Shown here: positions 1-11,103 of the stretch, in pieces
Layout: each line of letters begins with the position of its first letter
Position numbering within the stretch: the first letter of the stretch is position 1
Assembly (NCBI GenBank): GCA_004352715.1
Contig: SCFE01000053.1
Location: 716,293 to 780,292, forward strand
Origin: Hofstenia miamia
Taxonomy: Eukaryota; Xenacoelomorpha; Acoela
Length of the DNA: 64,000 nt
Direction: 5' to 3'
Notes under the pieces: model-generated
Seen by the model: the letters and a program-made list of their open reading frames with translations, nothing else
What the model was told of the DNA's origin: nothing
Database searches by the model: none
Position numbers and translations under genes: made by a program

Positions 1-264
1 GACAGAAATGTAGAAAGCAAAGAGAAAGAGAAGATAGATAAGTACAGAGAGTTAGCAGAGGAAATAGAAAGGCTGTGGAAGTTAAAGAAAGTTGAAGTAG
101 TCCCGGTAGTTGTAGGAGCACTAGGAGCAGTGAGTAAGAAGCATAAGAGATACTTGGAGGAGTTGGGAGTACCAAAGTGGGGAAGAGCAGTAGCACAGAA
201 GGCAGCATTGTTAGGAACAGCTAGAGTCCTGAGGAAAGCTCTCAGACTCCCTGGGAATTGGTGA
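1..264 (+). pseudogene. C-terminal end of a non-LTR retrotransposon ORF
   Basis: Frame 1 is open from the first base to TGA at 262-264 (87 codons); the 5' part lies outside the window. It encodes a Lys/Glu-rich stretch with KIDKYRELAEEIERLW, then VVPVVVGALGAVSKKH and QKAALLGTARVLRKALRLPG. This pattern (charged helix, PVVVGALG, LLGTARxLRK) is one I associate with the last part of LINE ORFs of the restriction-like-endonuclease group (R4/Dong/NeSL-like), C-terminal to the reverse transcriptase. The KxxKY part would belong to the nuclease domain. A short 3' UTR and an (ATA)n run follow, as expected for a LINE 3' end. The LINE C-terminus call is fairly secure; the clade is from memory. Whether the copy is complete upstream cannot be seen. 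Confidence 0.6.
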
Positions 265-311
265 GTTCCCCGAGCTGAGAGGGATACCAGCATGAAGCTG
301 TGAGATGCAAA

Positions 312-338
312 GATAATAATAATAATAACAATAACAAT
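312..338. repeat. (ATA)n/(ACA)n simple repeat, likely LINE 3' tail
   Basis: An ATAATAATAATAATAACAATAACA run lies 48 bases after the stop codon of the LINE ORF end. LINEs of several clades end in such microsatellite tails. The next bases, read on the minus strand, contain AATAAAGTCATTCATTG, so a second element could end here on the other strand. Confidence 0.6.
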
Positions 339-349
339 GAATGACTTTA

Positions 350-949
350 TTAAGCCGCTGAACGCAGATACTACAAAAAATAAAAACATGTCAAGTTTTA
401 CGGCAGCGAGGACAATCACAGGAGATAAAGTAGGAGCAGATTGAAGAGTAGGCAAAGTTGGAGAAGTGCTCATCAAAGAGGAAGACATCAATGAATTCTT
501 GAAGCTCGGCGGCGGGTAAATTAATTCGCGCGCTAACTAAGCCCAAACTGCAGTCTTGCTATTGTTTAAGTTTTTTCATACAACAACCAAAACAACACAC
601 AGCAGCAAAACAAACTCACAAATGTCAATTTACTCTAAACTGCCTATTGTACCCATAAAGATAGAATCGTGTTGCTCATATTTTCAAGCAATCGTCTCGA
701 AGCCTATTAAGAAAGTTTGATACTCTTGGATATAGATGCATCTATAAGTAAATGTGAACATTTTTGCTAAGAATTTAGTCAATAATGCGTTTGATCGCTA
801 TGATTCTCCTTTGCTAACTCTCCACAGTGAAGTTAGTTAAAACCTACTCATGATATTCTATGACACCTAATAGATTGAACAACATTGTTCTCTTGTCTAT
901 TGAAAGCTGATTAGCCTGTTCGAGGACGAAATTAACAGTCAGCGCAACA
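350..949. other. No gene recognised
   Basis: Positions 350-560 are less AT-rich than the surroundings and may belong to a minus-strand retroelement ending at about 339 (AATAAA on that strand). No domain could be identified. The rest is AT-rich with short ORFs only. Confidence 0.3.
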
Positions 950-1339
950 CAGAAATGGACATGGGACACATTTTAACCCGGTTCGAATAACGAGCGCTCT
1001 ATTTAAATTATTGCCATTTCGACTCATTTTTATGATAATTGCCAAACAAATTTCTTTAATTGTTCGGTTGGGTATGTTAGAAATTTCTAATAAAATTTAC
1101 ACACAGCAATTAATAAACCTAAATTGAATATTATAGAAGAGTTCAAGATACTGATGTAATATTTCAAAATCTAAATTTAACTGTCACACCATTATTTATA
1201 AATTCTATAGCACTCACTGCATTTGGGTTTATTTCGTGTGCTATTGAGTAATAGCCAATTCAGTTATTATACATTTCGGCACATTTTTTGCAATAATTCA
1301 GTTTAAATATTTCAAGGGCACAGTCCATGTCCATCTCTG
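950..1339. mobile_element. hAT-like MITE, copy A (390 bp)
   Basis: The left end reads CAGAAATGGACATGG; the right end, reverse-complemented, reads CAGAGATGGACATGG. A second copy at 49405-49727 has the same ends and shares internal stretches (TATTTAAATTATTG, TCACTGCATTTGG, ATTTCGGCACA). TIRs of the form CAGnGATGG are typical of hAT elements, which make 8-bp target duplications. The flanks here (GCGCAACA / ACAAAACT) match at only 4 of 8 positions, so the duplication is decayed or the class is wrong. There is no coding capacity. Confidence 0.6.
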
Positions 1340-1425
1340 ACAAAACTATCATAACATTCAGTTGCAATGATGGCAGTGCACTACCAGGTTGATAGTTATA
1401 GTGGAGCAAAGTAAAATTTTTTCTA

Positions 1426-2120
1426 TTATAAATGTATTTTAGTTGGTATTTTGTCTCTTTCTTTCAATTTGAAAAATACTTCTAGAAATCTTAGTTTTTG
1501 TAAATATTCTAATAAAAATAAATAGTTATTTTCTTTAATCATAGTTTGCTTTTTTCTTTCACAGATGATATTGAGAGTCCTATTATAAATTCTTTCTAGT
1601 TTGATCTTCATTCTTTTATTAAGAGTTGTTAATAAACAGGCTGAATATAAATAATGAGGCAATATATATGATTTTATTAAAGTAACTTTCCAATTAATAG
1701 GTATGAATCTTTGAATTTTAGATAGTGTCTTGATTCCTTGTATCATATTCTGCATTATTTTATTGACTTCGATTTCAAATGTTAACTTATTGTCAAAGAT
1801 TATTCCTAAATATTTAATTTTTGTATCTTCTTGTATAATATTCTTGTTTATTTTTAACATGAATTTTTCAGTCTTGTTATAATTATTTAACACCATAAAT
1901 CTAGTCTTGTCAACATTTAATTTAATTTTATTTTTTTCAAAGTATAGTATTGCAGTTTGTAGTGCGCTTAATAAAGCACAATGGTTGAATACAGCAGAGT
2001 GTCTTCGGCATAGTGGACACATTTTATGTTTTCATTAAAATTGATGTCATTAACATAAAGATTAAATATTAATGGCCCTAGAACATAGCCTTGAGGTATT
2101 GCTTTATAAATTATTAGTTT
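1426..2120 (-). pseudogene. LINE reverse transcriptase, palm to C-terminus (broken)
   Basis: Minus-strand codons near 2073-2096 encode PQGYVLGPL, the RT motif usually seen as PQGSVLGPL. It is followed by FNLYVNDI and, at 2001-2012, YAED in place of the catalytic (F/Y)ADD. A frameshift just after this moves the reading into the frame ending at 1426, with KTRFMVLNN, IKYLGIIFDNKLTF (RT motif region 7) and a basic C-terminal tail. Loss of one catalytic Asp and the frameshift mean the enzyme is inactive. It joins the RT fingers fragment immediately upstream on the same strand. Confidence 0.75.
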
Positions 2121-2198
2121 ATAGAGATTTCATTGTTTACTTTTACGTATTGTTGTCTATTAGTTAAATATGAGGTTAATAACTTAGTTGCATATTCA

Positions 2199-2762
2199 TT
2201 AAAGTTGTATATATTTTAATTTTTTAATTAGTATTTCATGATTTATTGAATTAAATGCTTTAGATAGACCTAATGATAAGATATAAACACTATTTCCTTT
2301 ATCTATATGATTTTTCCAATCGTCTAAAACAAAAATTAATGCATTATTCGTGGACATATTCTTTTTAAATTCAAATTGTAGAGATCTTATTATTTGATAT
2401 TTTTGGAAATATTCATTATTTTGTTGATATAAAATTCTTTCAAATATATTACTTATAATTGATAGAACTAAGATTGGTCTGTAATTAGTTGCTTCATCAA
2501 TATCGCCCTTTTTGTAAATAGCTATTATTTCTGCAATTTTCAATTCCCCCGGAAAAACACCTTCATTAATGCATTGATTTAATATAACGCATAGTGGTCT
2601 ACTTATGATTTGCATTGCTTCTTTTATAAACCATGTTGGTGTTTTGCTTGGTCGTTGAGACTTGTTAACTTTTATATGTCTTGATGCTTCCTTAAATTGA
2701 TGTAGTGCTACAAAAGTAAAATTGAATTTTTTCTTGTCTTTTAAATTCTTATGAATTATCAT
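2199..2762 (-). pseudogene. LINE reverse transcriptase, fingers and motif A (broken)
   Basis: This 187-codon stretch contains TPTWFIKEA, a FPGELKIAEIIAIYKKGD block, NYRPILVLSIISNIFERILY (RT motif 1/2) and LSKAFNSINHEILIKKL, where functional relatives have DLSKAFDSINH. Both motif-A acidic positions are altered (GLSKAFN), so catalysis is lost. Residues such as QFEFKKNMSTNNALI match the usual QFGFRKxxSTxxAL. It ends in a stop before the palm fragment at 2120. The apparent start is simply the first Met of an internal fragment. Confidence 0.8.
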
Positions 2763-2986
2763 TTGTTATGATTGTTGTTGATTATCAATATTTCTTTGTT
2801 CACAATCATTAAATTTTCCTAATTATATAAATGATTCATTTAGTATGGTTGCTATTAATTTTCTGTTTTTAATAATTTCACCATTTTTGTTTCTTATAAT
2901 TGGAACATCCAACAATTTTTTGTTTTGGAAAAAACTAGAAATGATTTTCCATTTTTGTGAATTATTTTTGTTTTCAAAAGACTGTT

Positions 2987-3547
2987 TCAAAAAAATATAT
3001 ATATATCTTGTTTACACTTATTAGCTACTTGGTTTCTTATGTTCTTATATTCCATAAAGTTTGCTATATTCTTATTCTTACAGTATTTTATATACGCAGT
3101 GTGTTTCATTTTGATTAAAAGCTTAGTTTCATTTGCTATCCATAGTTTCCATTTTGGTAATTTTTTATCAGATTTAGTTTGCTTTATCTTTTTAAGTGGG
3201 TATTGTTTATTGTAAAGATAATTTAAATTATCAAGAATAAATTTTAGTTGTTTATCAACACTTTCTAAATTATAGAAAAATTCCCAATTTAGTAATAAAA
3301 GATCATTGAATAACACATGCCTATTGAATTTACTTCTTGAATGAACATATTGATATTGTATTGATTTCTTCATTTGCTTAATTTCTTCTTTGTATATTGC
3401 ACATGTTAATAAATGATCTGATATCAAACAATCAGTAACGAAATATTCAAAATTTGCCTTTTCTTGAGATTCGCATATTATATTATCAATTAATGAAGAA
3501 TTCTTTGAATTTATATGTGTTGGAATTTTTACATTAATAACTGACAT
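2987..3547 (-). pseudogene. LINE endonuclease C-terminus and linker
   Basis: The N-terminal part reads PTHINSKNSSLIDNII, the typical pre-terminal segment of APE-type LINE endonucleases (TxxxSSLIDNIF), followed by DCLISDHLLT with the SDH motif containing the catalytic His (SDHLL at 3408-3422). The remainder is a Lys/Asn-rich linker as found between the endonuclease and RT. The first two thirds of the endonuclease are missing upstream, so this copy is 5'-truncated or too diverged to see there. Confidence 0.7.
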
Positions 3548-3610
3548 ACCATAAATATCTATTAAATCATGTATATTTCTTTTTTCAGCTTTGCTAAGAT
3601 AGTTTTGAAT

Positions 3611-5944
3611 GAAACGTTGTTGCTAGAAGCTCTTCTTTAGCAAATGATCTTGCTGCACATTTGTAAAACAATCAATAAATCTTAGTATCTAAAATATGCA
3701 ACTTTACTTTTAAGAAAATAAAATATGCTTTTAAATGAATTTTTCCTGTTTCTTGTTTTAAGTTGAAGCTATTCCGTCTTGTTGAAAATCATCATATTTC
3801 TAAAAATATTCAAAATTAAGATTTAATTGAAATTTATAAAAATTTCGCAGTGCATTATAGAATTATCCAGTAATATAGATGTCAATATGAAAAATGCATA
3901 TCTAATTGATCAGAATTTCTTGCTAGTGAAGCGAGTTAGAGTTCAAATGTGTTGTTGAAACTAAATCTTTTAGAAATTGATCAGCTAGGTGTTAATTGCG
4001 TAGAGTGAACCAAAATTCTGCATGCTACGTGGAGGACAAGCATATACTCCCAAAGATCTTCTTTAATACTCCACAGAATAAAACTGGTGCGAGATACTAA
4101 ATACAAATGTTATAACAAGTCAAAAAATTTAAGGTGAATAGTAAAAGGTTCAACCGAAATAATTGTACAATATTCCGTTTTAAATACTTTTTGCCCTATT
4201 AATAGGACAAATATAGATCTAAAGTTATACTTCTATACTTGTAGAACTCTCTAACTTGTTTGACGAACGATTTTTGAATAGGATTTCGTGATATTCTGTA
4301 TTTTAAGGACTTGGATAAATTTTGAACAATATTCTACTTGCTTCCCCTTACGTTTTTTGGAGCGCAAATCGGCAGGCTGTGATTAAAGTATCTGGGCGAA
4401 TTGGCTCGGATGAATGCGACGAAATTGCAGACAATATTACTCCAGAATAGAAGAAAGCGATTAATTTTTCTATAACTAGCATATCCTGGGTCTATGAAAT
4501 CCCAAAAGTCAAATATATTTTTTATGCAATGAAATACCAGTTACACCGTGTTTATCAGCATCTGGTTGGTGTAAATCGGTGCTCATCAAAAAGGTATAAA
4601 GCTGAGCCAAAAATATATTTTTGACGAAAAATTATAGCACTATAATTCCAGTCAATGAATAGGAAAGCAACCCAAATTACGCAGAAAAGCATATATAGAA
4701 GGTTGCTCCCATACATTTTTTATAGTTCTACTCCTAGTTGCAACAGTTTCAAGAAATGTAACCCATGCAACCTGTATAAGCTTTGACCCGGAGACCCAGC
4801 AATACTCAGTAAAATTGCAAAATAAATTACTCAGTGACCCGAATGACTCGTTTTTTAAATTTATGACGTTGCTTGCAGGGCTTTGCTAAAAGTATGCCTT
4901 GCATGTACATTGCTATGAACAATAGATCACGTTATTTTTCACTGACATTCGAATGATTCACTTTCCATTATAAAGACATGGTTCTAACATCTCCCATAAT
5001 TTCTAGCAAGTCGAAATCAGCATTTTAAAATATTTGTGTGAAAGATTCACTTACTTGCAAATATTTATTAAAGCTAGTAAATTAACCACATTCTTTTCTG
5101 GCAAAAATTTTGACTTAGATTTAAAACGAATTTTAAAGACTTAAAATTTATAATATTTACCAATTACAAAATAGGAGCTTAGTAGTCAAATCTGAATTCG
5201 AATTTATCTTGTATTTTAATACATTGCCTAAATATTAGCATTCGAATTCGAAATATCACTGGTGAAAGTGCAGGGTCCTATTATAAAAACAAATGACAAT
5301 CTACATAAAAAAATTTCTGAAACCATTAAAACAATTTAAGACACATCTGACATTTATGTAATTCAATTACTACGAAATAATAACCCTGACTTTATTATGA
5401 TGAGCCTCTTTGTGTAATTTATATCTATCATTTGTTTGTATATATATGACTCTGTAGCCTTAAGCAAAAATTGTCCCGGCTGTCCGCAGACCCAGTTGCA
5501 ACCCTGTTTCATACCGAGCCCAACTTACATTTGCATATTTTCAAAAAAATCTATACCAAACCCATACCCAGTGGCAACAAAAGAAATCACACCAGCACCG
5601 ACCGCGCAGATTTAAAAAAACTCACAGCCATGGAACTATTAGATTTATGTAGATGACTTTACTTCACGGTTTACTTTGAGATAGATGTCCTTTGTTAAAC
5701 AAAATATATAATTTTAAACAAAATAACATTTCTGTCCCCTCACATTCTCCCAAAATTTAAAAAAGAAATAAATAGGTGGACACCGTCCCCGAGAATGTCG
5801 CCCTGCATATTACTAGGCTCCTACAATGCATTATAAGTTCTCCTTTATGACTTTGCACTCTACGCATGCTATGAATAACAACATAACAACCAAACGTTAC
5901 CTTATGCTGTGAAATGTATTAATTATAAAAAAAATTGTCATGAC
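3611..5944. other. Long stretch with no supported gene
   Basis: AT-rich DNA with short ORFs on both strands, none with a recognisable domain. The 61-codon ORF at 5471-5656 shows no family features. Pieces around 4780 and 5465-5560 contain GACCCGnAGACCC-type motifs also seen at 57.1-57.4 kb. Confidence 0.4.
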
Positions 5945-5946
5945 TA

Positions 5947-6860
5947 CCCGGAAAAAAATGAGAAATCCCCACGATATCCTAAAAAACATCTCACCGCAAC
6001 AAAATTGCCGTCCTAACAATATCACAAGAACATCGCAATGCATCCTAAAATGATCCTAAATCTGTTTTAATGTCCGTCCAAAATAATATCTCAAGGATGT
6101 CTCATTGAGACACCATATGTCCCAAATAAGATATTCTCAGGTTGTCTCAGCAAATGGGTTTGAGATTGTATCGCAATGAGATGCTTTGAGGGTGTCAGAA
6201 AGAAATAGGTGAATGACCGTCACTTCAACATCATCTATAACAACAAAATACACTATGTCAGTGCGTTTTAAGTACATATATAACAGTTCATCATTTGCAA
6301 ATTTATTAAATAGCAATGAATAAACTATACTACAAAGGTATAGCATATTAAAATAGGCAACATAACATTCTGCAGACCCAATTGTTTTGCACGGATGCAT
6401 ATAACAATGCACACCGCAAATCAATTAGACACACGCAAGATAATATGGCCATTACAATATATGTATTTATAAATTTACTCAGAATGATCTTATATTTTCT
6501 TTAGAAATTTGGTCATAATTTTGGCAATAATAAATTTAAATTAAACATTTCAATTTTGAATCAAATTAGAAATAATTTTTTTTGATGCAACATAAAAGAT
6601 TATAAAGTGAAAAGTTTTACTAATTTTCAAAAAATTCAAAGTTAGTGCTGACATTTTGCATAAATTATTCTTACACTGCTTAATTATAAATTAATTCTAA
6701 AATGGCATTTCAATGTAATCTCATGATATGTATCAACAATAACCTAATGAGACATCTGTATAACATTAGCATCCTAAAAGCGTCTCACTAGGATATGAGA
6801 CACCTGTGACATCAATAGGATGAGTTAGGATGCATTTGCGACAATTGATTTTTGACTGGG
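5947..6860. mobile_element. 914-bp inverted-repeat element with many GTCTCA motifs
   Basis: The left end CCCGGAAAAAAATGA and the right end (reverse-complemented CCCAGTCAAAAATCA) form imperfect TIRs, each flanked by TA (5945-5946, 6861-6862). Both subterminal regions carry repeated (A)TGTCTCA / TGAGACA and GCATCCTAA motifs in both orientations, for example GATGTCTCATTGAGACACC near 6098 and GGATATGAGACACC near 6792. Such clustered motifs resemble transposase-binding subterminal repeats. There is no convincing coding region; ORF 6137-6424 on the minus strand has no family features. The TA flank would fit a Tc1/mariner-type or related element, but the class is open. Confidence 0.5.
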
Positions 6861-7055
6861 TAAGCTGAATTATCTACAAAATTGATAACATTTTCGCAAC
6901 ATTTGGAGACAAAATAACCAAGAAATTATTGCAGTCATTTTAATATTAAATTTTGGAAATAAACCATACTTTGGCAACAAATTAACCAGAATTAATTACT
7001 TGGTAACAAAATAAAGAAAAGTCTCCAAAATGTCACCTAAAATGCTATTGGGGAG

Positions 7056-7310
7056 CATAGCTTAATAAAATTAAAATAATTTTTAAGGGGCATTAAATTT
7101 GGTAAAAAAATATATAAGAGCCAAATGTAACAAACATGTTTTTGAAACATTGTTGTTCCGTAAAAATGTAAAATTATCATTTTATTAATATCAAATACTA
7201 CCCAAGCAGGGCAATTCGAATATAAGTGGAAAGGTTGTAAATTCTATCAACATGTAGTGAATGTCTACTACTTTTATAATTTTTAAAATTATTTTCTAAA
7301 AGTAGAATTT
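7056..7310. repeat. Dispersed repeat, copy 1
   Basis: About 240 bp resembles 52483-52720: shared strings include AAATTAAAATAATTTTTAA, GGGCATTAAATTT, TACCCAAG and GGnCAATTCGAATATAA. No TIR, tail or coding content was found, so the class is unknown. Confidence 0.55.
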
Positions 7311-7948
7311 TCATTATGCTCTTACTAAATGTAGTTGGTATAATGAAATAACTTCATATTTTTCAGCAGTTAATCATTTTTGAAAATTTGACATCTCAAA
7401 ACATTTTTAGTGTGTTTGGACTGATACTATACTAGCCAAGCGAGAAAGAGATTCAAATACAATGCTATGTAATAACTACATTTCCTTATAAATTTCACAT
7501 TTGTGGTTGTTCAATATTTGGATATTTTTGTTACCTGCAACCATTGGTAATTCACCATATTCCGATTTATAAGAGCATAGAAAAGAGGGGATGTCTGAGC
7601 CTAGGGGCCTCATGAGCATTTTTCCATCACTACTTACTGTTTAATGTTTTATATATCGGTACTTCAGGGCAAAAAGTATCTTATCTGACAAAACAGGAAA
7701 TGCGAAAAAATAGTTAATGGTTCAGAGTTGATGTTATTACTGATAATTTCCTCAAATACAATGTTTTGGTATTACTGATTCTGGGTCATAGAGATATTCG
7801 TTATATTTAGAAAGTTATCCAACAGTTAGATAAAACGCTTAGGAAGCAAAACCATAAAATCTCGATATTGAAAAATTGCACTTACGACGTTTTTGCTCTT
7901 AACCAGCGATATCAATTTAATAACTTTTAATTTTATATATTTTATATA

Positions 7949-8376
7949 CAGTACTGGCCACAAGTTTGGGAACAGTAACCTGTGAAAAGCGTGTTTTTCT
8001 TGAGAACTGGCCGGGAAATTCCCCAGACCTCAACGTCATAGAAAATTGCTGGCATCACATCAAAAACTATCTGAGGAAGCGCCAATGCATATCACTCGAC
8101 GATGTGAAGGAGCAAATTAAAGTGGTATGGTGCACAGAGATTACTGATGATTATTTTAGAAAGCTGGTCGAGTCAATGTCAAATCGCATTGATGCGTGTT
8201 TGGCCAATAATGGCGGACATACAAAATATTAGTGAGTTTTTCTGAATTAACTATCTACTTTCTACAGGGTGTTATCATATTGTTTCTACATTGTGTTATT
8301 ATAATGTTTCTACATTGCGTTTTTAGTGTAAAATGTCTAAATTTGGAAAGTGTTCTCAAACTTTTGGCCAGTACTG
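7949..8376. mobile_element. Deletion-derivative Tc1 element with TIRs and TA site
   Basis: The left end CAGTACTGGCCACAAGTTTG and the reverse-complemented right end CAGTACTGGCCAAAAGTTTG are near-perfect TIRs flanked by TA (7947-7948, 8377-8378). The element is 428 bp and retains only the end of a transposase ORF, so most of the gene has been deleted; the junction lies near 8000. The same family forms the remnant at 20214-20990, whose end shares TTTGGGAAC and the downstream GTAACCTGT...AAAGCGTGTTTT. It could be mobilised only in trans. Confidence 0.85.
7999..8232 (+). pseudogene. Tc1 transposase C-terminal fragment
   Basis: The frame encodes ENWPGNSPDLNVIENCWHHI, the segment around the third catalytic residue of Tc1-type DD34E transposases (usually WPxxSPDLNPIENxW), with the Glu of VIENCW kept. 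About 55 further residues typical of the C-terminal tail follow, ending at TAG (8230-8232). The DNA-binding domain and the first two Asp residues are absent because of the internal deletion, so it is not a working enzyme. Confidence 0.85.
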
Positions 8377-8526
8377 TATATTAGTTGTTTTGTTTTAATG
8401 CCTGAAATATTTTGTGCAACTTGTAAAAATAGGAATGGTAATATTTTGACTTAAAACTGACAATCCCCAAACTTTAGAGTTCTTGGATCGGAAAAATAAT
8501 TACTTCGAAAGAATTGCAGCATTCGA
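8266..8526. repeat. Left copy of a gap-flanking duplication
   Basis: These 261 bases (starting CAGGGTGTTATCATATTG) recur at 8548-8808 immediately after a 21-base run of N. A direct repeat on both sides of a short gap is the signature of an unmerged contig overlap rather than a biological tandem repeat. Confidence 0.85.
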
Positions 8527-8547
8527 NNNNNNNNNNNNNNNNNNNNN
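8527..8547. other. Assembly gap (21 N)
   Basis: A run of N between two identical flanks; probably a false join. Confidence 0.95.
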
Positions 8548-8808
8548 CAGGGTGTTATCATATTGTTTCTACATTGTGTTATTATAATGTTTCTACATTG
8601 CGTTTTTAGTGTAAAATGTCTAAATTTGGAAAGTGTTCTCAAACTTTTGGCCAGTACTGTATATTAGTTGTTTTGTTTTAATGCCTGAAATATTTTGTGC
8701 AACTTGTAAAAATAGGAATGGTAATATTTTGACTTAAAACTGACAATCCCCAAACTTTAGAGTTCTTGGATCGGAAAAATAATTACTTCGAAAGAATTGC
8801 AGCATTCG
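8548..8808. repeat. Right copy of the gap-flanking duplication
   Basis: Repeats 8266-8526, including the right TIR of the Tc1 derivative (GGCCAGTACTG). The extra TIR copy here should not be read as a second element. Confidence 0.85.
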
Positions 8809-10240
8809 ATAAAAGCGAAGAAAATAAATGGGGTTCTGAGTAGTTTTCTAAAAGATAATGTGAAGAAAGAATGAAATCTGTATACTAACTTATTGGCAGT
8901 AATCAGCAAACGCATAACAATTATAACTTAGACGCCAAAACCGTTTTAGTACGAAGTTCTCTTTTGAAGAATTAAAGTCATCTAGTGTATGTGTAGCTGA
9001 ATGATTTTCTCTTTATGGGATATCTATGCATGTACAATTTGCATGCACAACAATAGATGAATTAATGAGAATACACGTTGCTACAAGTTTTTTGAAATTA
9101 TGTATCCAATGTTGTGCTTTTACTGTCTAAGTCACATAACTAAAGTTCAATTTCAAAATTCAGTAAAAATTTCTAGAAATAACATTGAATCTAAGAATAA
9201 CCTTAACCAACATTGATTACGGAGAACAAGAATAATTTCCGTTATTTCCAATTCATCAATTCTGATTCGATTTTCAATTAACTAAATAATTATTAGGAAA
9301 AGCTTTTAAAATGTTTCTGCTCTGATTTTAGTGTTCTAATCAAATCGTATAATCCAAGCCTAAGACAAGTCGTTATGTGCTAATATACAATATTTTCAAA
9401 AAATTGTAATCAGCATATTTATGAAGGCCATTGCATTCCCTCTGTTCCCTGCGGTATTCAAACCTGGACACATACACATTTCTGCAAATAGAGTGGAGCC
9501 AATGGTCTCACATGTGGTACGCTTGGTGCCAGAAAATATTGTAGCAAATTTAGAGATTGTATGAAGTACAAAGTTGTGAAATGAACAAATTGCCCTGTGT
9601 CTGTAAAGCATGGCCTACTATATACATGGCCGTGAATAGCACACTTTGAGTTAAAAAACGATGTTTTACATTAGACTGTTTTTGCATTACAATTTTTTTA
9701 TTGATTTAGATTGTCAACTAAATTACCCTGTAATCATATCGTTATCATTTAATTTTCACACATTGGTCATGAGAACGAGGCTGATTGTACAATTTTTAAG
9801 GTACTAACTGATACATTTTGTGTGTTAAAATTAAATTTGTGACTGTTAATAATACTAAAAAGTCGAAAAAATTTAAAAATATGAAAAAAATACAGAAACA
9901 ATATTTTTGCTAATAGGTACATACAGCATACGTACATATCTAACACATGGTTGAAAAAACAAACTTTAAACTATTTCAGCTTAGTGTGTCCTTTTTTGAA
10001 TTCTTCTACCTGCACAATTTGATTACAATATTTTTGAACAATGTATTCGTTATTGTTAAATACATAACGCAATTCAATTGAGAATTGTGTACTTCACAAC
10101 CACTAATGGTGGAAAAGATATCTTGGCCCCATTCAACTGATAACTCACTAGGGCCGTTTACACTCCTCCGAATCAAGTCGTATTAGTAATAGATAAACAA
10201 CTTGTCAATCATTTTGTTTGCCTTTTTCAGTAATCAGGTA
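8809..10240. other. No supported gene
   Basis: AT-rich DNA with short ORFs without recognisable domains; the minus-strand 71-codon ORF at 9396-9611 shows no family features. Confidence 0.4.
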
Positions 10241-10249
10241 GTTAGCAAT

Positions 10250-10620
10250 ATGAATAATGCCAATGAAAAATGAATTTTGTGAGCGAGCTTTGTGGGTGCG
10301 TGTTTGATGAAAGACAACAGAAGTATCGCAATGTGTAGAGTGAGAAGGAGCAAATTGAATGTAATCAAAGGCATCAAGATCGTATTCTCTAACAAAAGAG
10401 AGTTGAAGAAAGTAAGATCAAGAATTTAAAGCTGAAGAAGAAGGGGTAATAAATTTTCTGAAAATATTGAAGATTTGTAAGTGAGAGAATTAGAAATCCA
10501 ACTAACAACACGACGTTGGAAACGCTCAACTGAGTAGAGAAGTGAGGTAGAATTCAACAAAAGAGAGATTTTTATGCCAATAAGGGTAGAGAAAGGAATG
10601 TTATGCTGGATGGCAAAGAA
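10250..10620 (-). pseudogene. LINE ORF C-terminal fragment
   Basis: Reading the minus strand from 10620 gives HNIPFSTLIGIK, then LLYSVERFQRRVVSWIS, LLPLLLQL, a stop, and ILDLTFFNSLLLEN. The pattern (V/I)ERxQRRxxxWI...LxLLPLxxxLxxLDLxFFxxLL is characteristic of the region after the RT thumb in many LINE ORF2 proteins. A stop codon interrupts it near residue 65 of the fragment and a frameshift follows (a second frame continues REYDLDAFDYIQF). It is a decayed fragment; the rest of the element is not visible next to it, and a (TA)n array begins at 10626. Confidence 0.6.
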
Positions 10621-10625
10621 AAAGA

Positions 10626-10628
10626 ATG

Positions 10629-10685
<57 letters not shown>
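10626..10685. repeat. (TA)n microsatellite
   Basis: Uninterrupted ATAT array of about 60 bases. Confidence 0.95.
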
Positions 10686-10688
<3 letters not shown>

Positions 10689-11103
10689 TAATGTTTTATG
10701 GGTTATTTTTTGACAAACATTGTTTTCATTTTCAAGCATTTGGAATAATATTCCCGAACTTAGATTAATTTGATGTCTTTGTATATTTAATAATGTTTTC
10801 TTAGTTGGTTTTTTACATATTGCTTCTGCAATTTTAGTTTCCAGATATCTAGTATTTCAAAATATTTCAGCTTGGGTTCACATCAAGGCGTACTTCACTA
10901 CAGGCCGCTGCAATGTGCAACTGGAGGCATCGACTGGAGATCGTTGAAAATTTAATTTATGTTCAATTATGAAGTGAGTTTATTGTTTTATTATTATAAC
11001 CAAGGATACTTTAGATAAATAGGACTGAGCGCTTGGTGGGAAACACAGTTGATAATACATACGCGTTTTTCATTTTTCGTGATTTATATTGCAATTAAAA
11101 ACA

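Larger units (their letters stand above)
1426..3610 (-). mobile_element. Dead APE-type LINE, minus strand
   Basis: Reading the minus strand from 3.6 kb down to 1.4 kb gives, in order, the end of an apurinic-type endonuclease domain, a linker, reverse-transcriptase fingers and palm, and the RT thumb/C-terminal region. The order and spacing fit one LINE ORF2 of the jockey/CR1/L2/Rex1 group. Several frameshifts and stops separate the blocks, and catalytic residues are replaced. The 5' side is truncated within the endonuclease near 3.6 kb. No clear 3' tail is seen before the MITE that ends at 1339. Confidence 0.8.

Noticed and set aside
5471-5656. 61-codon ORF on the plus strand
   Set aside because: No family features and overlaps a dispersed GACCC-type repeat.
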